A stretch of DNA of 64,000 bases from Pseudooceanicola sp. (lineage in GTDB: Bacteria > Pseudomonadota > Alphaproteobacteria > Rhodobacterales > Rhodobacteraceae), in contig NZ_JARGNH010000004.1 in the NCBI RefSeq assembly GCF_029213205.1, forward strand, positions 1-64,000. Direction: 5' to 3'. The notes below the pieces were generated by a model. The model worked only from the letters and a program-made list of their open reading frames with translations. It was not told the origin of the DNA and did no database searches. Of this stretch, positions 27,024 through 36,196 are shown piece by piece. A program made the position numbers and the translations under genes. Positions within the stretch are counted from its first letter, which is position 1. The number at the start of each line of letters is the position of its first letter.

Positions 27024-27086
27024 GGGGGCGCTGCCCCCGTCGCGGCGGCGCCGCGACTCCCCCGGAATATTTCTGGCAAGATGAAG
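27024..27086 (+). repeat. Dispersed intergenic element, copy A
   Basis: A GC-rich hairpin (GGGGGCGCTGCCCCC) and a second one (TCGCGGCGGCGCCGCGA) lead to the tail CCCCCGGAATATTTCTGGCA and AGATGAAG. The tail matches three other copies in this window at 45630, 59271 and 63237. This copy is the most divergent. Confidence 0.75.
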
Positions 27087-27101
27087 CGGCGGGGCGGCGG
27101 A

Positions 27102-28418
27102 TCAGAATCCGAGCCGGTCGCGCAGGGCGAACCAGCTCATCGCTAGGCTGAGCAGCGGCGTGCGCAGGGCGGCGCCGCCGGGAAAGGGCGGGATCGGCAG
27201 GCGCGCCATGGTGTCGAACCCGGCGCTTTGCCCGGCGATGGCCAGCGCCATCAGCTGACCGGCTTGGGTGGCGGTGCCGAGGCCATGGCCGGAATAGCCC
27301 GAGGCCGAGAGGATGTCCGGCGCCAGCCGGGCGAAATAGGGCAGGCGTTTCATGGTGATCGCCAGGGTGCCGCCCCAGGCATGATCGATGCGCACATCTG
27401 CGAGATGCGGAAAGATCCTGGCCATCGGTGCCCGCACCTTGGCGGCGATGTCGCTGGGGAACCGGTCGCCATAGCTTTCACCGCCGCCGAACAGCAGCCG
27501 TTTGTCGGCGCTGAGGCGGAAGTAATTGACCACGAATTTACTGTCGGCAACGGCGACATCGCGGGTCAGGACCCGCGCCGCAGAATCGCCCAGCGGTTCG
27601 GTGGCAATGATGAAATTGTTGATCGGCAGGACCCGGGCGGCGGTCTGGCGGTGCAGGCCGGTGCCATAGCCATTGGTGGCCAGGATGACGTGATCGGCCA
27701 GCACATGGCCCTGGCCGGTCTGCACCTTGGCCGGGCTGCCGGGGCGGCCCGGGGTGAGGTGATGCACCTCGGCGCGTTCATGGATCTGGGCCCCGGCAGC
27801 GGCGGCGGCGCGGGCGAGGCCGCGGGCAAAGGCCAGCGGCTGCAGATGCGCCGCAGCCTGATCGAGGATGCCGCCGCAATAGGCGTCACTCGGGCACAGG
27901 GCCTGGCAGGCGGCGCGGTCGAGGATCTCGATCTGCTCATAGCCATGCTGCGTGGCCAGGTGTTCGGCCAGCCGGTGCAGATCCGCCACCTCGGCGGTGC
28001 TGCCGCCGGTCCAGGCGACCCCGGGTTTCAGATCGCAGTCGATGGCGTGATCCCGGATCAGTGACCTGACCAGGGATTTGGCGTCTTCGCCCAGATCCCA
28101 GAGCAGGCGGGCGGCATCCGCGCCGACCATTTTCGTCAGGCCAAGCTGGTCGATCCGCTGGCCGGAGCCGAGCTGACCGCCATTCCGTCCCGACGCGCCG
28201 AAGCCGACGCGCTGCGCCTCGAGCAGAATTGTGGTCAGCCCTTGCTGGGCACAATGCAGCGCCGCCGACAGCCCGGTGTAGCCGCCGCCAATGATGCAGA
28301 CATCGGCGCGGGCGGCACCTTTGAGCGGCGCGAAGGCCGCCAGCGCCGGGGCGTCGGCGGCATACCAGCTGTCGGGATAATGTCCGGGCCGGTCGTTCAG
28401 ATGCAGCAGGCGGTTCAT
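27102..28418 (-). CDS. puuB: FAD-dependent oxidoreductase, PuuB-like
   Basis: DAO-family flavoprotein of 438 residues, probably oxidising a gamma-glutamylated amine to its aldehyde with release of hydrogen peroxide. The FAD-binding Rossmann motif ADVCIIGGGYTGLSAALHC is at about 39-57, GFGASGRNGGQLGSGQRID follows, and DHAWGGTLAITMKRLPYF and SGYSGHGLGTATQAG near the C-terminus match gamma-glutamylputrescine oxidase. It overlaps the glutamine-synthetase-like gene by four bases. Confidence 0.87.
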   Translation of the reverse strand: MNRLLHLNDRPGHYPDSWYAADAPALAAFAPLKGAARADVCIIGGGYTGLSAALHCAQQGLTTILLEAQRVGFGASGRNGGQLGSGQRIDQLGLTKMVGADAARLLWDLGEDAKSLVRSLIRDHAIDCDLKPGVAWTGGSTAEVADLHRLAEHLATQHGYEQIEILDRAACQALCPSDAYCGGILDQAAAHLQPLAFARGLARAAAAAGAQIHERAEVHHLTPGRPGSPAKVQTGQGHVLADHVILATNGYGTGLHRQTAARVLPINNFIIATEPLGDSAARVLTRDVAVADSKFVVNYFRLSADKRLLFGGGESYGDRFPSDIAAKVRAPMARIFPHLADVRIDHAWGGTLAITMKRLPYFARLAPDILSASGYSGHGLGTATQAGQLMALAIAGQSAGFDTMARLPIPPFPGGAALRTPLLSLAMSWFALRDRLGF

Positions 28419-29773
28419 ACGTTCAGCAGAAGATGCTCACGCTCCCAGGGCGATATCACGCCGAGGAATTCCTCGTATTCGGTGCGTTTCACGATCGAAT
28501 AGACCCGGCAGAACTCCGGTCCGAGGATCTCGGTCAGTGCCGTCGCCTGGTCAAACACATCCAGCGCCTCGCCCAGGGTGCGGGGGAAATCGCCTTCGCC
28601 CTCATAGGCGTCGCCGCGAAACTGCTTGCCGGCGCGTTCCTCATTGACCAGACCGAGATAGCCCGCCGCCAGCGAGGCGGCGATGCCGAGGTAGGGGTTG
28701 CAATCCATCCCGGCGACCCGGTTCTCCACCCGCCGCGCCTCGGTGTCCGAAATCGGCACCCGGATGCCGGTGGTGCGGTTGTCGCGCCCCCATTCCAGAT
28801 TGATCGGGGCGGCGTGGTCTTTCACATAGCGGCGATAGGAATTCACATAGGGCGCCAGCAGCGGCATTGCGGCCGGCAGATGCTGCTGCAAACCGCCGAT
28901 GAAGGTGAAGAAGGCATCGGTCTCGCCGCCCTGCGGACCGGTGAACAGGTTCTTGCCGGTTGCCAGGTCGATCACCGAATGATGGATATGCATGGCGCTG
29001 CCGGGTTCGTCGCCGATCGGTTTCGCCATGAAAGTGGCAAAGCAATCGTGGCGCAGCGCCGCCTCGCGGATCAGGCGTTTGAAGTAAAATACCTCATCCG
29101 CCAGTTTCACCGGATTGCCGTGGCGCAGGTTGATCTCCAGCTGTCCGGCGCCGCCCTCCTGGGTGATGCCATCAATCTCGAAGCCCTGCGCTTCGGCGAA
29201 ATCATAGATGTCGTCGATCACCGGGCCGAACTCGTCCACGGCGGTCATCGAATAGGCCTGACGGGCGGCGGCGGGACGGCCGGAGCGGCCCATCATCGGC
29301 TCGATCGGCTTGGCCGGGTCGATGTTGCGCGCCACCAGGTAGAATTCCATCTCCGGCGCCACCACCGGCTTCCAGCCCTTGTCGGCATAAAGCTGGCACA
29401 CCCGTTTCAGCACGTTGCGCGGCGCATAGGGGATCGCCTGACCCTTGCGGTCAAAAGCATCGTGGATCACCTGCACTGTCCAGTCGCCTGTCCATGGCGC
29501 CGCGGTGGCGGTGGTCATGTCAGGGCGCAGGATCATGTCAGGCTCGGTAAAGCCGTCCTTGCCCGCGGCTTCGCCCCAATCGCCGGTGATGGTCTGGAAA
29601 AAGATTGAATTGGGCAGGTGAAAATTCTGCTGGCGGGCAAATTTCGACGCTGGCACCGCCTTGCCCCGGGCAATGCCGGGCAGGTCGGCGATGATGCATT
29701 CGACCTCGTCCAGGCGGCGGCCTTCGAGATAGGCCCGGGCCGGGTCGGGCAGGGTGTCGGTCCAGTCGCTCAT
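28415..29773 (-). CDS. puuA: Glutamine-synthetase-family gamma-glutamyl-amine ligase, PuuA-like
   Basis: Glutamine synthetase homologue of 452 residues whose relatives ligate glutamate to amines such as putrescine. Family parts include VECIIADLPGIARGKAVPAS (about 24-43), the catalytic segment GGAGQLEINLRHG, FMAKPIGDEPGSAMHIHHSV and ENRVAGMDCNPYLGIAASL. It lacks the close similarity to GlnA seen at 36550. Gene overlaps with PuuB-like and amidotransferase genes indicate one operon. Confidence 0.9.
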   Translation of the reverse strand: MSDWTDTLPDPARAYLEGRRLDEVECIIADLPGIARGKAVPASKFARQQNFHLPNSIFFQTITGDWGEAAGKDGFTEPDMILRPDMTTATAAPWTGDWTVQVIHDAFDRKGQAIPYAPRNVLKRVCQLYADKGWKPVVAPEMEFYLVARNIDPAKPIEPMMGRSGRPAAARQAYSMTAVDEFGPVIDDIYDFAEAQGFEIDGITQEGGAGQLEINLRHGNPVKLADEVFYFKRLIREAALRHDCFATFMAKPIGDEPGSAMHIHHSVIDLATGKNLFTGPQGGETDAFFTFIGGLQQHLPAAMPLLAPYVNSYRRYVKDHAAPINLEWGRDNRTTGIRVPISDTEARRVENRVAGMDCNPYLGIAASLAAGYLGLVNEERAGKQFRGDAYEGEGDFPRTLGEALDVFDQATALTEILGPEFCRVYSIVKRTEYEEFLGVISPWEREHLLLNV

Positions 29774-30447
29774 TCGGATGTCCCTTTGAAGACGGCGGCG
29801 AATCGGTCGGCCATCGCCTGTGCATCGACCGGCGCGGCAAGATCGGCCTCGGCCTGGGCCAGCAGATCCGACGGCACCACGCCGGGGCCGCGATGGCGGA
29901 TCAACCCGGCCAGGGCCTGGGCGTTGTATTCCGGATGCGGCTGCAGGGTGAAAATCTTGTCGCCATAGGCAATGGCGGCATTGGCGCAGAATTCGCTGGA
30001 GGCGACGACCTGCCCACCCTCCGGCACCTCGGTCACCTGATCCTGATGCCAGGCGTTCAGCGGGATGGTCTGTCCGCCGAAATCATAGAGCTTGCGACCG
30101 ACCGACCAGCCCCTGGCATATTTCTCGACCTTGCCCCCCAGCGCCTGGGCGATGATCTGATGGCCGAAACACACGCCGATCAGGGGCACGTCGGCGGCCT
30201 TGACCGCCCTGATGAAATCCTCGAGCGGCGGAATCCAGGGGTGGTCCTCATAGGCGCCGTGTTTCGAGCCTGTGATCAGCCAGCCGTCGCAGTCTTGCGG
30301 ATCTCCGGGGATCACCCCGCCCTCGACATCATAGGATGTGAAGTCAAAGCCCTGACCGCCGAGCAGGCGTTCAAACATCACGTCATAATCGCCCTGTTCC
30401 CCCATCGACGGGTGGACATGGCCGGTTTGCAATATGCCGATTTTCAT
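29770..30447 (-). CDS. Class I glutamine amidotransferase-like protein
   Basis: Cytoplasmic GATase1-fold protein of 225 residues beginning MKIGILQTGHVHPSMGEQGD. Catalytic Cys is in IGVCFGHQIIAQALGG (about 88-103), and His-Glu in TLQPHPEYNAQ (about 173-183). In this setting it may hydrolyse gamma-glutamyl products, as PuuD does, though it resembles GMP-synthase-type amidotransferases more. It overlaps the puuA-like start by four bases and heads the operon. No strong ribosome site precedes the ATG at 30447. Confidence 0.85.
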   Translation of the reverse strand: MKIGILQTGHVHPSMGEQGDYDVMFERLLGGQGFDFTSYDVEGGVIPGDPQDCDGWLITGSKHGAYEDHPWIPPLEDFIRAVKAADVPLIGVCFGHQIIAQALGGKVEKYARGWSVGRKLYDFGGQTIPLNAWHQDQVTEVPEGGQVVASSEFCANAAIAYGDKIFTLQPHPEYNAQALAGLIRHRGPGVVPSDLLAQAEADLAAPVDAQAMADRFAAVFKGTSE

Positions 30448-30556
30448 GGAGCACCGGTTGGTTGATGCGGCAAGCGTAACCAAGCGCGGGCGGGTCGACA
30501 AGGGGCTGAGGTGAGGGCGGCCGCAGCAGGCTGCCGCCCCCGGTCAGCGCATCGGG

Positions 30557-31864
30557 TCAGTTGGCGCCAAACACCCGGGCAAAGATCGTGTCGACATGTT
30601 TGGTGTGATAGCCAAGGTCGAACTTTTCCTCGATCTCGGCGGGAGACAGGGCGGCGGTGACCTCGGGGTCCTGCAGCAGCTCGGTCTTGAAATCGGCGCC
30701 CTGTTCCCAAACCTTCATCGCGTTGCGCTGCACCAGGCGATAGGAATCCTCGCGGCTGACACCGGCCTGGGTGAGCGCCAGAAGCACCCGTTGCGACATC
30801 ACGAGGCCGCGGAATTTGTTCATGTTGGCCAGCATGTTGTCGGGATAGATTTTCAGGTTTTCGACGACCCCGGCCAGCCGGTTCAGGGCGAAATCCAGGT
30901 GGATCGTCGCGTCCGGGCCAATACCGCGTTCGACCGAAGAATGAGAAATGTCCCGCTCGTGCCAGAGTGCCACGTTTTCCAGCGCCGGTATCACCGCCGA
31001 GCGCACCAGCCGGGCCAGCCCGGTCAGGTTTTCGGTCAGCACCGGGTTGCGCTTGTGCGGCATCGCTGACGACCCCTTCTGACCCTTCGAGAAGAATTCC
31101 TCGGCTTCCAGCACCTCGGTGCGCTGCATGTGACGGATTTCGGTGGCAACGTTTTCGATCGAGCTGGCGATCACCCCGAGGGTGGCAAAGAACATGGCAT
31201 GGCGATCGCGCGGGATCACCTGGGTGCTGACCGGCTCGGGCCGCAGGCCCAGCTTGGCGCAGACATGATCCTCGACCGCCGGGTCGATATTGGCGAAGGT
31301 GCCGACCGCGCCGGAAATCGCGCCGGTGGCAACCTCCCACCGGGCCTTTTCAAGCCGGTTCTTGTTGCGATCCATTTCCGCATAAAACCGGGCAAAGGTC
31401 AGCCCCATCGTTGTCGGCTCGGCGTGGATGCCGTGGCTGCGCCCGATGCGGACCGTGTCCTTATGCTCATAGGCGCGCTTTTTCAGCGCCACGAGCAAGC
31501 GGTCCATATCTGCCAGCAGCAGGTCGCAGGCCCGTACCAGCTGCACGTTGAACGTGGTGTCGAGCACATCGGATGAGGTCATGCCCTGATGCACGAACCG
31601 CGCCTCGTCGCTGCCGATATGTTCGGCCAGATGGGTGAGAAAGGCGATGACGTCATGTTTGGTCACCGCCTCGATCTCATCAATCCGGGCGACGTCGAAT
31701 TCGACATCCTTGGCTTTCCACACCGCTTCGGCATTGGCGCGCGGGATCACCCCCAGATCGGCCTGGGCGTCGCAGGCATGCGCCTCGATCTCATACCAGA
31801 TGCGGAATTTGGTGGCAGGGTCCCAGATGGCGACCATGTCGGGGCGGGAATAGCGGGGGATCAT
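30557..31864 (-). CDS. purB: Adenylosuccinate lyase
   Basis: Catalyses two fumarate-releasing steps in purine synthesis. The fumarase/aspartase signature SSAMPHKRNPVLTENLTG is at about 262-279, with HQGMTSSDVLDT near 91 and RSHGIHAEPTTMGL near 139. Length of 435 is standard. It is 110 bases upstream, on the minus strand, of the amidotransferase and is probably a separate unit. Confidence 0.96.
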   Translation of the reverse strand: MIPRYSRPDMVAIWDPATKFRIWYEIEAHACDAQADLGVIPRANAEAVWKAKDVEFDVARIDEIEAVTKHDVIAFLTHLAEHIGSDEARFVHQGMTSSDVLDTTFNVQLVRACDLLLADMDRLLVALKKRAYEHKDTVRIGRSHGIHAEPTTMGLTFARFYAEMDRNKNRLEKARWEVATGAISGAVGTFANIDPAVEDHVCAKLGLRPEPVSTQVIPRDRHAMFFATLGVIASSIENVATEIRHMQRTEVLEAEEFFSKGQKGSSAMPHKRNPVLTENLTGLARLVRSAVIPALENVALWHERDISHSSVERGIGPDATIHLDFALNRLAGVVENLKIYPDNMLANMNKFRGLVMSQRVLLALTQAGVSREDSYRLVQRNAMKVWEQGADFKTELLQDPEVTAALSPAEIEEKFDLGYHTKHVDTIFARVFGAN

Positions 31865-31936
31865 CGGCGGTTCCTTTACTCAGGCTCGCCCGGTCTTTAC
31901 CCCCGGTGTGACGGCGCGACAAGGGAAGGGGCGCAG

Positions 31937-32386
31937 ATGCCACGGCTGGCAGATTTTTCCGGCATCTGGCGGCTTCAGCGCCGGATCCGGCATGGCGACG
32001 GGACCAGCGGCCAGGCCGAGGGGCAGGTGGTCTTTGCGCCTGCGGGCGAGGGGCTGCGCCAGCACGAAACCGGCCTGCTGCGGATGAACGGGCCGGAGGG
32101 GCCGATGCCGCCACTGGCCTTTACCCGCGATTACCTCTGGTCCGAAGGCGCGGACGAGCTGATCGTCCGGTTTTCGGACGGCCGCGATTTCCACCACTTC
32201 GATGCGACGGGCGCAAAGGCCAGCGCGCATCATATCTGCCCGCCGGATGACTACCGCGTTGCCTATGATTTCAGCGCCTGGCCGGACTGGCGCGCGGTCT
32301 GGATGGTCAGCGGTCCGCAAAAATCTTATACAATGGATACTCTTTTCTACCGCGAGGGGGCGAAGGGCTTGCATCCTATGAACTGA
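31937..32386 (+). CDS. DUF6314-type small protein
   Basis: A 149-residue protein beginning MPRLADFSGIWRLQRRIRHG, with conserved-looking LRMNGPEGPMPPLAFTRDYLW and HICPPDDYRVAYDFSAWPDW. It resembles proteins annotated DUF6314 in this group; the beta-rich pattern suggests a lipocalin-like barrel. No signal peptide is present. Start 31937 has AAGGGAAGGGG upstream. It is divergent from purB and 39 bases ahead of bioY. Confidence 0.75.
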   Translation: MPRLADFSGIWRLQRRIRHGDGTSGQAEGQVVFAPAGEGLRQHETGLLRMNGPEGPMPPLAFTRDYLWSEGADELIVRFSDGRDFHHFDATGAKASAHHICPPDDYRVAYDFSAWPDWRAVWMVSGPQKSYTMDTLFYREGAKGLHPMN

Positions 32387-32425
32387 CGCCGCAAAACCTA
32401 CGCGACACCAGCAACGAGGATGACC

Positions 32426-33061
32426 ATGACCCAGGCGACGATGAAACCGGCGGTGATGAATTCACCGATGATAAACAAGGTTCTGACCGAAACCTTCGGC
32501 CCGACCGAGGGCAGCGCCCTGCGTATCAAACAAGCGATCCTGGTGGTTGCAGGCATTGCCCTGTTGACCCTGATGGCGCAGATCAAGATTGCCGTGCCGC
32601 CCTCGCCGGTGGCGATCAACATGGGCACTTTCGCGGTGCTCAGTATCGGTGCGGCCTATGGCGCCCGGCTCGGGCTGACCACGATCCTGGGCTATATGCT
32701 GATCGGCGTTCTTGGCTTTGACGTGTTCCAATCCTCGACCGCCGAGCTTTCGGGCATCGCCTATATGACCGGCTCGACCGGCGGTTATCTGGTTGGCTAT
32801 GTGCTGGCCACCGGGGTGCTGGGCCTGCTGGCGCGGCGTGGCTGGGATCGGTCGGTGCTGTGGATGGCGCTGGCAATGCTGATCGGCAATCTGGTGCTCT
32901 ATGTGCCGGGGCTGCTGTGGTTGGGCACGCTGCATGGCTGGGACAAACCGATCCTGGCCTGGGGGCTGACGCCCTTTGTCATTGGCGATGCCATGAAACT
33001 GGCGCTGGCGGCGCTGCTGCTGCCCGCCGTGTGGAAGCTGGTCGGGCGCGCCCGCGGCTGA
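32426..33061 (+). CDS. bioY: Biotin transporter BioY
   Basis: Substrate-binding S component of biotin ECF transport, with five or six membrane segments in 211 residues. Diagnostic parts are MAQIKIAVPPSPVAINMGTF (about 50-69) and AYMTGSTGGYLVGYVLATGV (about 112-131). I favour the ATG at 32426 because GAGGA at 32415-32419 is then correctly spaced; the ATG at 32420 overlaps that site. No bioMN genes are adjacent. A terminator follows its stop. Confidence 0.93.
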   Translation: MTQATMKPAVMNSPMINKVLTETFGPTEGSALRIKQAILVVAGIALLTLMAQIKIAVPPSPVAINMGTFAVLSIGAAYGARLGLTTILGYMLIGVLGFDVFQSSTAELSGIAYMTGSTGGYLVGYVLATGVLGLLARRGWDRSVLWMALAMLIGNLVLYVPGLLWLGTLHGWDKPILAWGLTPFVIGDAMKLALAALLLPAVWKLVGRARG

Positions 33062-33084
33062 TCCAGCGGCCTGATCGAGGATTG

Positions 33085-33115
33085 AAACGCGGCCCCGAAA
33101 CGGGCCGCGTTTTGC
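33085..33115. terminator. Bidirectional terminator between bioY and the OsmC-fusion gene
   Basis: Perfect 11-base-pair stem AAACGCGGCCC / GGGCCGCGTTT with a six-base loop. T-rich flanks on the right and A-rich flanks on the left let it serve both converging genes. Confidence 0.88.
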
Positions 33116-33116
33116 G

Positions 33117-34328
33117 TTACACCAGTTCGGTCTGCACGGTCGAGCTGCGCTCAAGCGTCCGGTGCACCGGGCATTTATCAGCGATTTCCAACAGCTTGGC
33201 CCGTTGTTCTGTGCTGAGATCGCCTTCCAGCCGGATCCGGCGGAGAAAGGTGTCGGCCTTGGCCTCGCCCTTGTCGGCGGCATCCTGGGCATGCACCTTG
33301 TCGTGACTGATATCGACCTGCACATGGGTCAGCGGCCAGCCCTTGCGCCGGGCATACATGCGGATCGTCATCGAGGTGCAGGCGCCCAGCCCGGCAGACA
33401 GGAACCCATAGGGCGACATGCCCCGGTTGGTGCCGCCGTAGCTTTCAGGTTCGTCTGCAATAACATGGTGATATGGACCATTGTTGATGTCTTGCATGAA
33501 GCCGTTCGGATCGACCTCCGACACCCGCAAGATGCCCTCGGGCGCCCCCGGTGGCGGCGCCGGGGCGGCCAGCGGCAGGTAGCGCAGCACCCAGGCGGAA
33601 ATGACTTCGGCGACGTAATCGGCATCGGCGGGATTGCTGATCAGGTGATCGGCATCATCGAGGGTGACAAAGCTCTTGGGATGTTTTGCAGCGGTAAAGA
33701 TCTGCGCGGCATTGTCGATCCCGACGACCTCATCGCGCGGCCCATGCAGAATCAGCAGCGCCCGGTGCAGCGCCTTGATCGCCGGTTCCAGATTGGCCAT
33801 TTCGATGTCCTCAACGAAATCGCGGGTGATCGAAAAGGCGCGCGGACCCAGCTGCACCTCGGCCACGCCGTCCTGGCGAATCCGCTCCAGCGCCGCGCCG
33901 AAATTGTTTGCCACATGCGCCGGATCGAAGGGCGCGGCGATGGTCACCACCGCCTTGGCCGACGGGATATCGCCCGCCGCGCGCAGGATCGCGGCCCCGC
34001 CCAACGAATGGCCGATCAGCAGATCCGGTGGGGTGCCGAGGCTGTCCAGATGCCGGGCGGCGAATACCAGATCGCTGGCATTCGAGGTGAAATCGGTGTT
34101 GGCGAATTCGCCCCCAGAATGGCCCAGGCCGGTGAAATCAAACCGCAAAACCGCGATGCCCATACTGGCAAGGCGCTGTGAGATGCGGCGTGCGGCGGTG
34201 ATGTCCTTGCCGCAGGTAAAGCAATGCGCAAACAGCGCGGTGGCCAGTCGCGGCCCGTCGGGCAGGTCCAGCCGCGCGTCGAGCAGGGCGCCGTCATGTC
34301 CGGCAAAGCTGAGGCGGGTGGTTGGCAT
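33117..34328 (-). CDS. Alpha/beta hydrolase-OsmC fusion protein
   Basis: Two domains in 403 residues. Residues about 1-255 form an alpha/beta hydrolase with nucleophile box GHSLGGAAI (about 105-113) and a late His in DDADHLISNP. Residues about 270-403 form an OsmC peroxiredoxin-like domain with both catalytic cysteines, in GLGACTSMTIRMYARRKGWP and DKCPVHRTLE. OsmC proteins reduce organic hydroperoxides; what the attached hydrolase does is not established. The fusion is known in proteobacteria. Confidence 0.92.
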   Translation of the reverse strand: MPTTRLSFAGHDGALLDARLDLPDGPRLATALFAHCFTCGKDITAARRISQRLASMGIAVLRFDFTGLGHSGGEFANTDFTSNASDLVFAARHLDSLGTPPDLLIGHSLGGAAILRAAGDIPSAKAVVTIAAPFDPAHVANNFGAALERIRQDGVAEVQLGPRAFSITRDFVEDIEMANLEPAIKALHRALLILHGPRDEVVGIDNAAQIFTAAKHPKSFVTLDDADHLISNPADADYVAEVISAWVLRYLPLAAPAPPPGAPEGILRVSEVDPNGFMQDINNGPYHHVIADEPESYGGTNRGMSPYGFLSAGLGACTSMTIRMYARRKGWPLTHVQVDISHDKVHAQDAADKGEAKADTFLRRIRLEGDLSTEQRAKLLEIADKCPVHRTLERSSTVQTELV

Positions 34329-34443
34329 GGCTCTCTCCTGAAATTTGTGCCCAGCCTGTGCCAGCCATGGCTGCGGGGCAAGGCAGTGCCGGGCAATGTC
34401 ACGCAGAGTTGCACAGCTGCCGATCCGGGCGCAGAAAGAACGG

Positions 34444-35181
34444 ATGGAACCGATCTTTCAATCCGCCTTGCCCTATAGCGAGGCCGACCGCCGCGCCCTG
34501 CCGGGGGTTGCGCCGCTCGACCCTGGCAACTGGTTGTTGCAGGACGATGCCTTTGCCGCGCAGATGGCGCTGCGGGCCCGGCTGATCGCCGAACGGCGGG
34601 GGGATGTGATCGCGCTGCTGCCCGAGGGGCAGGCGGCGGCACAGGAATTGCTGTCGACGGTGTTGGCGCAGCTGGCGGACGCGCGGGCCTATCGCGTCGG
34701 GAAAGCCGAGGTTCTGCGCCCCGATGCGGTGACTGTGGTCATCGATCGGGCCGATCCTCTGGCGACCCTGGGGCATCTGGTGCAGGAGGACCTGTGCCTG
34801 CTGCAGCGTCCCGACGAGGCGGCGGAGCATCTGCTGACCGGTGCGGTGCTGTGTTTCCCTTCGGCCTGGACCCTGGCGCAAAAGATCGGGCGACCGATGA
34901 TGCGGATTCACGATCCGGTGCCGGACTATGATGCCGGGATCGGCAAGCGGGTGCAGCGGATGCTGGACGGGGTGCAGGCGGGGCGGCCATTGTGGCGCTT
35001 CAACTGGCTGCCGACCGATGACACCGCGCTGTTCCGTCCGATGCTGGAATATTCCGACAAGATCCGGCGCGCCGGGCTGCCTTATCTGCGCAGCGAACGG
35101 CAAACCCTCTGGCGCTTGCCGAAATCCGGGGCGGTGGTGTTCGGAATCCACACCTACCTGGTGCGGATTGACGATTTGTGA
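34444..35181 (+). CDS. DUF3445 heme-dependent oxidative N-demethylase-like protein
   Basis: Soluble 245-residue protein beginning MEPIFQSALPYSEADRRALP. It matches the DUF3445 pattern: LDPGNWLLQDDAFAAQMALR, VQEDLCLLQRP (about 118-128), CFPSAWTLAQKIGRPMMRIH (about 140-159), and a C-terminal SERQTLWRLPKSGAVVFGIH. Relatives include subunits of dimethylamine-type oxidative demethylases with heme. The ribosome site upstream is weak. It converges on the next gene with a four-base gap. Confidence 0.85.
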   Translation: MEPIFQSALPYSEADRRALPGVAPLDPGNWLLQDDAFAAQMALRARLIAERRGDVIALLPEGQAAAQELLSTVLAQLADARAYRVGKAEVLRPDAVTVVIDRADPLATLGHLVQEDLCLLQRPDEAAEHLLTGAVLCFPSAWTLAQKIGRPMMRIHDPVPDYDAGIGKRVQRMLDGVQAGRPLWRFNWLPTDDTALFRPMLEYSDKIRRAGLPYLRSERQTLWRLPKSGAVVFGIHTYLVRIDDL

Positions 35182-35185
35182 GGGA

Positions 35186-36196
35186 TCAGAGCGGCAGCAC
35201 CGCAACCGTGGCGATGGTGGCGGCAACCGCCTTGGTCAGCCCGAGGCCCATGAACGCGCCGGTCAGGGTCAGCGCCTGTGCGGTGAGGCGAAAGTTTTCG
35301 CCGCGCAGGACGTTATAGGTCAGCATCGCCGCGCCGACCGGCGGCGCAAAGACCGCGACCGAGGCATTCATCGTCCAGGTGGCGACCCGGCGCTCCATCG
35401 ACACTTCGCGGTCGAGATTGGCGATCATCCCCTTGGGCAGTTCAACCTCGACGCGGAACACATCTTCCAGCGATTCGCTGCCGATCCTGGCCAGTTCAGG
35501 CAGCAACGGCGCGTCGCTCAGACCCGCCCAGGCCCGGGCCTGTCTGGCGGCTTTGATTTGGGCCTTGAACTGCACCATATCGATGGCGGTGCCACAGCGA
35601 CGGTTGCGTTCGACCCCGGTCGCTTTGACACGGCGGGGCATGGCAATCGTCGGGCGGCTGGCGGTATTGGCGACGTTGGGGGGGGGCTTGTCCGTGGCGT
35701 TATCTGCGGGCATTTCTGCGGCGGCTTCGGGCCCCTCAACCTCGGCGGATTTCCAGCGGATCGGCGTGACCACCGCTTGGAACCGGGCCGAGGGCAGGAT
35801 GGTGTCAGTGTCCAGCCATTGGAGGAACGGCGCGCCGGTGATTTCGATCCAGCCGTGCAGCACTTCGGCCAGCAGCGCGACCAGAGCCCCCTGATCGGCG
35901 AAGGGCAGAGCCTGATGCTGGCGCAGGCTGATCAGCAGGCGGAGGCTGGGGGTGATATGGCCAAGCAGCTTCGGCGCATCGGGATCGGCATGGTCGACCT
36001 CGTCAATGCGGGCTTCGATGCTGGCGATCGGGCTGACAAAGCGGATACGGTCATAGCCGGGTTCGACCTTCACATTGCCATTGGCGCCGAACAGGTCGAG
36101 GGCCTGTCGCGCCGGGCCTGCCAGGCGCGCGGCGTTGAACAGGGTTTCGTCAGTGAACAGCAGCGCTGCATCGATCTGTTTGGTGTTGGCAGACAT
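35186..36196 (-). CDS. Hypothetical protein with hydrophobic C-terminus
   Basis: I do not recognise this 336-residue protein. The N-terminal ~170 residues look folded and soluble (QIDAALLFTDETLFNAARLA; LLGHITPSLRLLISLRQHQA). A low-complexity Ala/Pro/Asn linker follows (about 155-190), then a basic helical part, and the C-terminal ~65 residues contain two or three hydrophobic stretches (SVAVFAPPVGAAMLTYNVLR; GAFMGLGLTKAVAATIATVA) likely to enter the membrane. Start 36196 has GGAGA upstream on the minus strand. It stands alone, so context gives no clue. Confidence 0.7.
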   Translation of the reverse strand: MSANTKQIDAALLFTDETLFNAARLAGPARQALDLFGANGNVKVEPGYDRIRFVSPIASIEARIDEVDHADPDAPKLLGHITPSLRLLISLRQHQALPFADQGALVALLAEVLHGWIEITGAPFLQWLDTDTILPSARFQAVVTPIRWKSAEVEGPEAAAEMPADNATDKPPPNVANTASRPTIAMPRRVKATGVERNRRCGTAIDMVQFKAQIKAARQARAWAGLSDAPLLPELARIGSESLEDVFRVEVELPKGMIANLDREVSMERRVATWTMNASVAVFAPPVGAAMLTYNVLRGENFRLTAQALTLTGAFMGLGLTKAVAATIATVAVLPL

